A DNA stretch of 64,000 nucleotides from Sphingomonas sp. PL-96 (GTDB lineage: Bacteria; Pseudomonadota; Alphaproteobacteria; Sphingomonadales; Sphingomonadaceae). Position numbers and translations under genes: made by a program. The notes under the pieces were generated by a model. The model saw only the letters and a program-made list of their open reading frames with translations, was not told the origin of the DNA and did not search any database. Shown here one piece after another: positions 61,145-64,000 of this stretch (the stretch's first letter is position 1; every line of letters begins with the position of its first letter). The stretch covers positions 124,001 through 188,000 of the forward strand of contig NZ_JAJFET010000003.1 in the NCBI RefSeq assembly GCF_020707215.1, given 5' to 3'.

Positions 61145-61534
61145 ATGTCGAACCTCTCGAACGATGCTGTGAGGTCCGCTGGCCAGACAGGCACGTTGCT
61201 CTCGCTCGCCACCCGGTTAGCTGGGGAGCGAGGTGAATTTGCGCTCACGTCCGAACAGTTTGCGAAGCTCATCCAACGATTGGAGGTTTTCCGACGGTCT
61301 GGGGAGACGATCGCCGCCGCGAAGATGCGAGAAAATGGCTTGAATTCATTTCGCTGCGATGAGCCATACGGTACTGACCAGGGCGGAATCACTTTCCACT
61401 GGTCCGGAGCATCACTGGATCAGTTCTACTCTATGGATTACGGATGCGCCCCAGACAAGCATGCGGCGAGGAACAGGGAGCTTGGAGCAATTCTCTCTTC
61501 GCTTCCCGTTCCTGAGCCAGAGAGCCTGCCGTAG
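61145..61534 (+). CDS. Hypothetical protein
   Basis: 129 residues from ATG 61145. Reads as ordinary coding sequence (LATRLAGERGEFALTSEQFAKLIQRLEVFRRSGETIAAAKM, then ITFHWSGASLDQFYSMDYGC). No signal peptide or known family. Its start overlaps the opposite-strand fragment near 61146, so it may be part of the same rearrangement. Confidence 0.45.
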   Translation: MSNLSNDAVRSAGQTGTLLSLATRLAGERGEFALTSEQFAKLIQRLEVFRRSGETIAAAKMRENGLNSFRCDEPYGTDQGGITFHWSGASLDQFYSMDYGCAPDKHAARNRELGAILSSLPVPEPESLP

Positions 61535-61588
61535 TCGGCGTAACAGGCCTCTGAGGGTTGCGCGCGCTCTCAAGGGCTTAGCTGGCAG

Positions 61589-61676
61589 CGTCCGCTTTCC
61601 ACCACTTGTCGCCGTTCGTCGCAGCGAAACAGGATCCCGGAACCGGATCGGCAGGAAACGCCCAATTGCAGCCATG
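61589..61676 (+). repeat. Family C intergenic repeat
   Basis: Contains GTCCGCTTTCCACCACTT, GCCGTTCGTCG and GCAGGAAACGCCCAATTG in that order. Confidence 0.5.
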
Positions 61677-61720
61677 AAGAGAAGCCTAGAGGCAGTCCTG
61701 AAATCTGCCATTCCCAAGCG

Positions 61721-62007
61721 TTAGGATCGTGTGAGAACCAGCCACAGAGCGGGCATCACAATGACAACAAGATAGGCCCCGAGCCTGATCGACCGACGCT
61801 GGCGTTCATGCGCTGCGCCCATACGAATACAGAAACAGCTAAAAGCGGCGTCAGAACAAGCGCAACAAACCACGTTGGGCGGTCAGATGGGTTCGCTCCC
61901 ATTGAGCCGCCAACGATAAAGCCGAACATCGACAGCAGCAAAACTGAGGCTGCGCATAGAGCCGCAAGCGTCTTCGCAACTCGAAGCAGACGGTCATCCG
62001 TGAGCAT
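61721..62007 (-). pseudogene. Small three-segment membrane protein, frameshifted
   Basis: Two hydrophobic segments (LAALCAASVLLLSMFGFIVGG and WFVALVLTPLLAVSVFVWAQ) are in the open frame of 83 codons. A third, LGAYLVVIVMPALWLVL, followed by a stop at 61721, is in the next frame, directly joined. One missing base near 61796 would restore about 95 residues. No family recognised. Confidence 0.5.
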
Positions 62008-62090
62008 TTGCCTGATCTAACCTAGTCGTTTGGCCCGGTCTATGTCAGCTATCGCAGATCCGCAGCCGAAAGCCGCCTGACCGCATTCCA

Positions 62091-62160
62091 CCAATCTCCG
62101 CCGTTCGCGCTGGCCGAAGCGGACGCCAGAACCGGAGGGGCAAAAAACGCCGAATGTGAG
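62091..62160 (+). repeat. Family C intergenic repeat
   Basis: Contains TTCCACCAATCTCCGCCGTT, GAAGCGGACGCC and CAAAAAACGCCGAATGTGAG. Confidence 0.45.
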
Positions 62161-62223
62161 CCATCGCGGCCGATCTGGCCTCTTCGCAATTGCGGACCTT
62201 GTTCGCCAGGCTAATCTATACGG

Positions 62224-62478
62224 ATGGACGCTTCTCGTATCGCAGCAGCTCGCCGCCGCCTTTGGCGTGCTTGGGTGTTTGGCGGCCTAGTCTGGTCGGT
62301 CGCTTTCATCGGACTGGCAGCGGGTTGCGTCTGGCTCATTGGCACTCCCGGAGCGCAGACCGTGCAGCTTGCATTAACGCTGGCGCTAGTTGGCTGTGGC
62401 GGTCTGTACGCGACTGTCTACCTCAGCGCCGCGACCTGGGCGGTGATCCGATGGGCGGCAGGACGGCACCCGGACTGA
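62224..62478 (+). CDS. Small two-segment membrane protein
   Basis: 84 residues. Hydrophobic segments at about 17-40 and 48-72; basic N-terminus (RIAAARRRLWRAW) suggests the N-terminus stays in the cytoplasm. No family recognised. Confidence 0.5.
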   Translation: MDASRIAAARRRLWRAWVFGGLVWSVAFIGLAAGCVWLIGTPGAQTVQLALTLALVGCGGLYATVYLSAATWAVIRWAAGRHPD

Positions 62479-62561
62479 ATCGACGGTTTCGCTCAGAACC
62501 AGACAGTGCCGTGCCGCTTTTCGGAATGGACATCGCAGAAAACAGAGGTGAGGCTGGCGGC

Positions 62562-63113
62562 ATGAAGCGTTGGCCCTCTCTCTTGCTCGCCGGGAGCATC
62601 ATGTGCTTCCCTATTGTGGCGGAAGCTTGCATTTATCCGCCACCGTCGCCGCGGAAAGCGGAAGAAACGGATGCGGAGTATAGCGCGCGCGCTCATACCG
62701 AGTTTTCTGCATACTTATTGGAACGTGCTCGACAGACGGAGACCTCCTATTTCGAGGCGGCGAAGAGCACTTATTTAGCAAGGATTGTCCGAAGCGAGGA
62801 AATTAGTGTCGCCGGATCGCGGGTGGCGAGGCGGATCGTACTGCTGCCGGTGCGATCAATCAGGGGGACCCTTCCTAGTCTCCGGGTAACCGCAAAAGAC
62901 CGTGAATTGACGTCCTGCGGCTTAGGTGGTGACGGCCCGGCCACCGCGGGCAATGTTGGGCAAATGGCTGTCGTATTCGACGGAGTTCGCAACGAAGGGA
63001 TGAGCTACCGTTCACCGCTATACGTTGTTTTGGCAGAGAGCGTTCAAGAACCGCATCTCTTGGCGGCGTGGGATCGCTGGAAAGCTCATCCCAGCGAGGT
63101 GCTCAACCAATAG
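62562..63113 (+). CDS. Secreted hypothetical protein
   Basis: 183 residues from ATG 62562. Signal peptide RWPSLLLAGSIMCFPIVAEA, then CIYPPPSPRK. The body holds a beta-rich segment (ARRIVLLPVRSIRGTLPSLRV) and one further cysteine (SCGLGG), which could pair with the first. The frame is open far upstream, but the signal peptide and GAGG site favour this start. Unknown family; resembles the next gene in general layout (signal peptide plus a small exported domain). Confidence 0.6.
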   Translation: MKRWPSLLLAGSIMCFPIVAEACIYPPPSPRKAEETDAEYSARAHTEFSAYLLERARQTETSYFEAAKSTYLARIVRSEEISVAGSRVARRIVLLPVRSIRGTLPSLRVTAKDRELTSCGLGGDGPATAGNVGQMAVVFDGVRNEGMSYRSPLYVVLAESVQEPHLLAAWDRWKAHPSEVLNQ

Positions 63114-63118
63114 GCAGA

Positions 63119-63275
63119 GGTCCGCTTTCCACCACTTCCGGCCGTTCGCGCCAGAGGTACTGTCCTCCGCGCTACTGTAGCAGACACGGCAGAAAACCTC
63201 GTTTCAGCAGCCGCCTGGGCAGAGCAGTACCCCAGCGATACCCCCGAACGGCAATAGCAGGAAACGCCCACTAGC
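63119..63275 (+). repeat. Family C intergenic repeat
   Basis: The longest copy: GTCCGCTTTCCACCACTTCC, GCCGTTCGCG, then CAGCGATACCCCCGAACGGC and CAGGAAACGCCCA. Confidence 0.55.
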
Positions 63276-63305
63276 AGACAAGGCACTGGATGCTACACGA
63301 GGAGG

Positions 63306-63782
63306 ATGAAGTGGATTCCCTCCTGCGTGTTGTGCACCTGGGCTGCGCTAACGCTCGCCTCACCCGCCCAGCCCTGTCGGGTGTTCATGTCGCCGGAGAA
63401 GCGCGTCGAGAATGCGTATGCCAGGCATGGTGAACTGCGGGTAGCGGTGGTGAGCATAACCGCGGCGCAGCACCTCCGAAGCCCTAATGAGGATATCGAG
63501 CGAACGTTACGCCGGCTGGATCCTCATTACGAATCACCGTGGAGGGCGATAGCGTCAGTAACGAAGGTCCTTGTTGGCCAAGGCTCGCCCGAGCTGCTCG
63601 TCTTTGACCGAGGATGGGGAGCGGCAGCTTGCGACGATGGCGCGTCCATCCCTCGCCGTGGAGACAAGTGGGTCGTCTACTATGTATCCTCCTCACCGAT
63701 CGGGGCCGCCGAAGTGATCGAGAGCTACCCGTTGGCGACGGCCTCCCGTATCGATCCTAAGCTCAGCAGTTACGCCCGCTGA
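63306..63782 (+). CDS. Secreted hypothetical protein
   Basis: 158 residues. Signal peptide to about residue 20 (LASPAQP), then CRVFMSPEKRVE. A beta-strand region (VAVVSITAAQHL, AIASVTKVLVGQGSPELLVFDRG) and a single later cysteine in AAACDDG. GAGGAGG lies immediately before the ATG, closer than usual. No family recognised; similar plan to the protein at 62562. Confidence 0.6.
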   Translation: MKWIPSCVLCTWAALTLASPAQPCRVFMSPEKRVENAYARHGELRVAVVSITAAQHLRSPNEDIERTLRRLDPHYESPWRAIASVTKVLVGQGSPELLVFDRGWGAAACDDGASIPRRGDKWVVYYVSSSPIGAAEVIESYPLATASRIDPKLSSYAR

Positions 63783-63785
63783 CCA

Positions 63786-63950
63786 CCGACTTCGCGACGT
63801 TAGCGGCGGATACACCCCTCCGCCCTGCTCCAACAGACACCGCAGAAAGGCTTGGCTCAAGAGCGATTATGCAAGAGCGATACCCCGGCTGTACCCCCAA
63901 ACGGGCACGGCAGGAGCCGCCCAATCTCCGCCGTTCGTTCACGAGGCTTC
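63786..63950 (+). repeat. Family C intergenic repeat
   Basis: Shares GCGATACCCC, CCCCCAAACGGGCACGGCAG and CCCAATCTCCGCCGTTCG with the copies at 62.1 and 63.1 kb. No gene to the end of the window. Confidence 0.5.
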
Positions 63951-64000
63951 AGCCCCCGTTAGTAGCTGAGCCAGTCGGTCTCCGCATCGTCCACCGCTTC

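Noticed and set aside
1..64000. CRISPR arrays, rRNA and tRNA genes.
   Set aside because: No regularly spaced direct repeats of CRISPR type and no recognisable T-loop or rRNA core were seen by eye; a tRNA or Rfam scan would settle this.

Overview
The window looks like chromosome of an alphaproteobacterium, most likely a Sphingomonas-type sphingomonad. It is GC-rich. It has a DUF1153/SciP-type CtrA regulator, a Ti-type (MobQ) TraA relaxase with DUF6118 next to it, an HWE-type histidine kinase, an RcnB-family protein, and many intergenic repeats carrying GCCGTTC-type motifs. No rRNA or tRNA was recognised. The taxon is inferred from gene content only.

Layout. 1-5.3 kb: SciP-like regulator, then a signalling cluster (GAF-GGDEF-EAL, short BLUF photoreceptor, PAS-GGDEF). 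5.7-7.1 kb: small lipoprotein overlapping a cation-efflux-like transporter. 7.5-12.6 kb: a 1680-residue autotransporter with a duplicated passenger block and regularly spaced cysteine pairs. 13.1-16.9 kb: RcnB protein, MHYT-GGDEF-EAL protein, single-domain response regulator. 17.2-19.8 kb: small hypotheticals and debris (IS3 tail; ridA and lrp remnants joined head to head). 19.8-27.2 kb: part of an integrative/conjugative element (AlpA, ArdC, sigma-region-4-like protein, nucleotidyltransferase-HEPN protein, HU, TraD, TraC, oriT, TraA, DUF6118). No TraG, type IV secretion genes or dedicated integrase are seen, so it is probably a mobilisable remnant. 27.7-33.7 kb: a giant PAS/GAF histidine kinase and a response regulator cut by a stop codon.

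34-47 kb is a run of regulator/enzyme pairs: TetR/TetX-like flavoprotein with two palindromic operators, PhzF with a broken GFA gene, PNPOx/AraC, VOC, a metallopeptidase, CPBP proteases, GNAT, LysR/DUF4260, and MerR with a frameshifted methyltransferase. 47.4-49.9 kb is an IS91-type element with its own tyrosine recombinase. 50-54.7 kb holds Rrf2/flavoprotein/broken GST and LysR/SDR/SDR. 55-64 kb is degraded accessory DNA: an interrupted DUF6624-like gene, an IS110/IS1111 element, a broken HxlR gene with an intact SDR, a tyrosine recombinase, a truncated ABC ATPase, and small secreted or membrane hypotheticals separated by repeats.

Two themes stand out. First, c-di-GMP, light and two-component signalling is dense in the left half. 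Second, the right half has many genes with one or two inactivating lesions and several families of dispersed repeats, one of which was apparently split by the IS91 element. Frameshift calls assume the assembly is correct at those bases.
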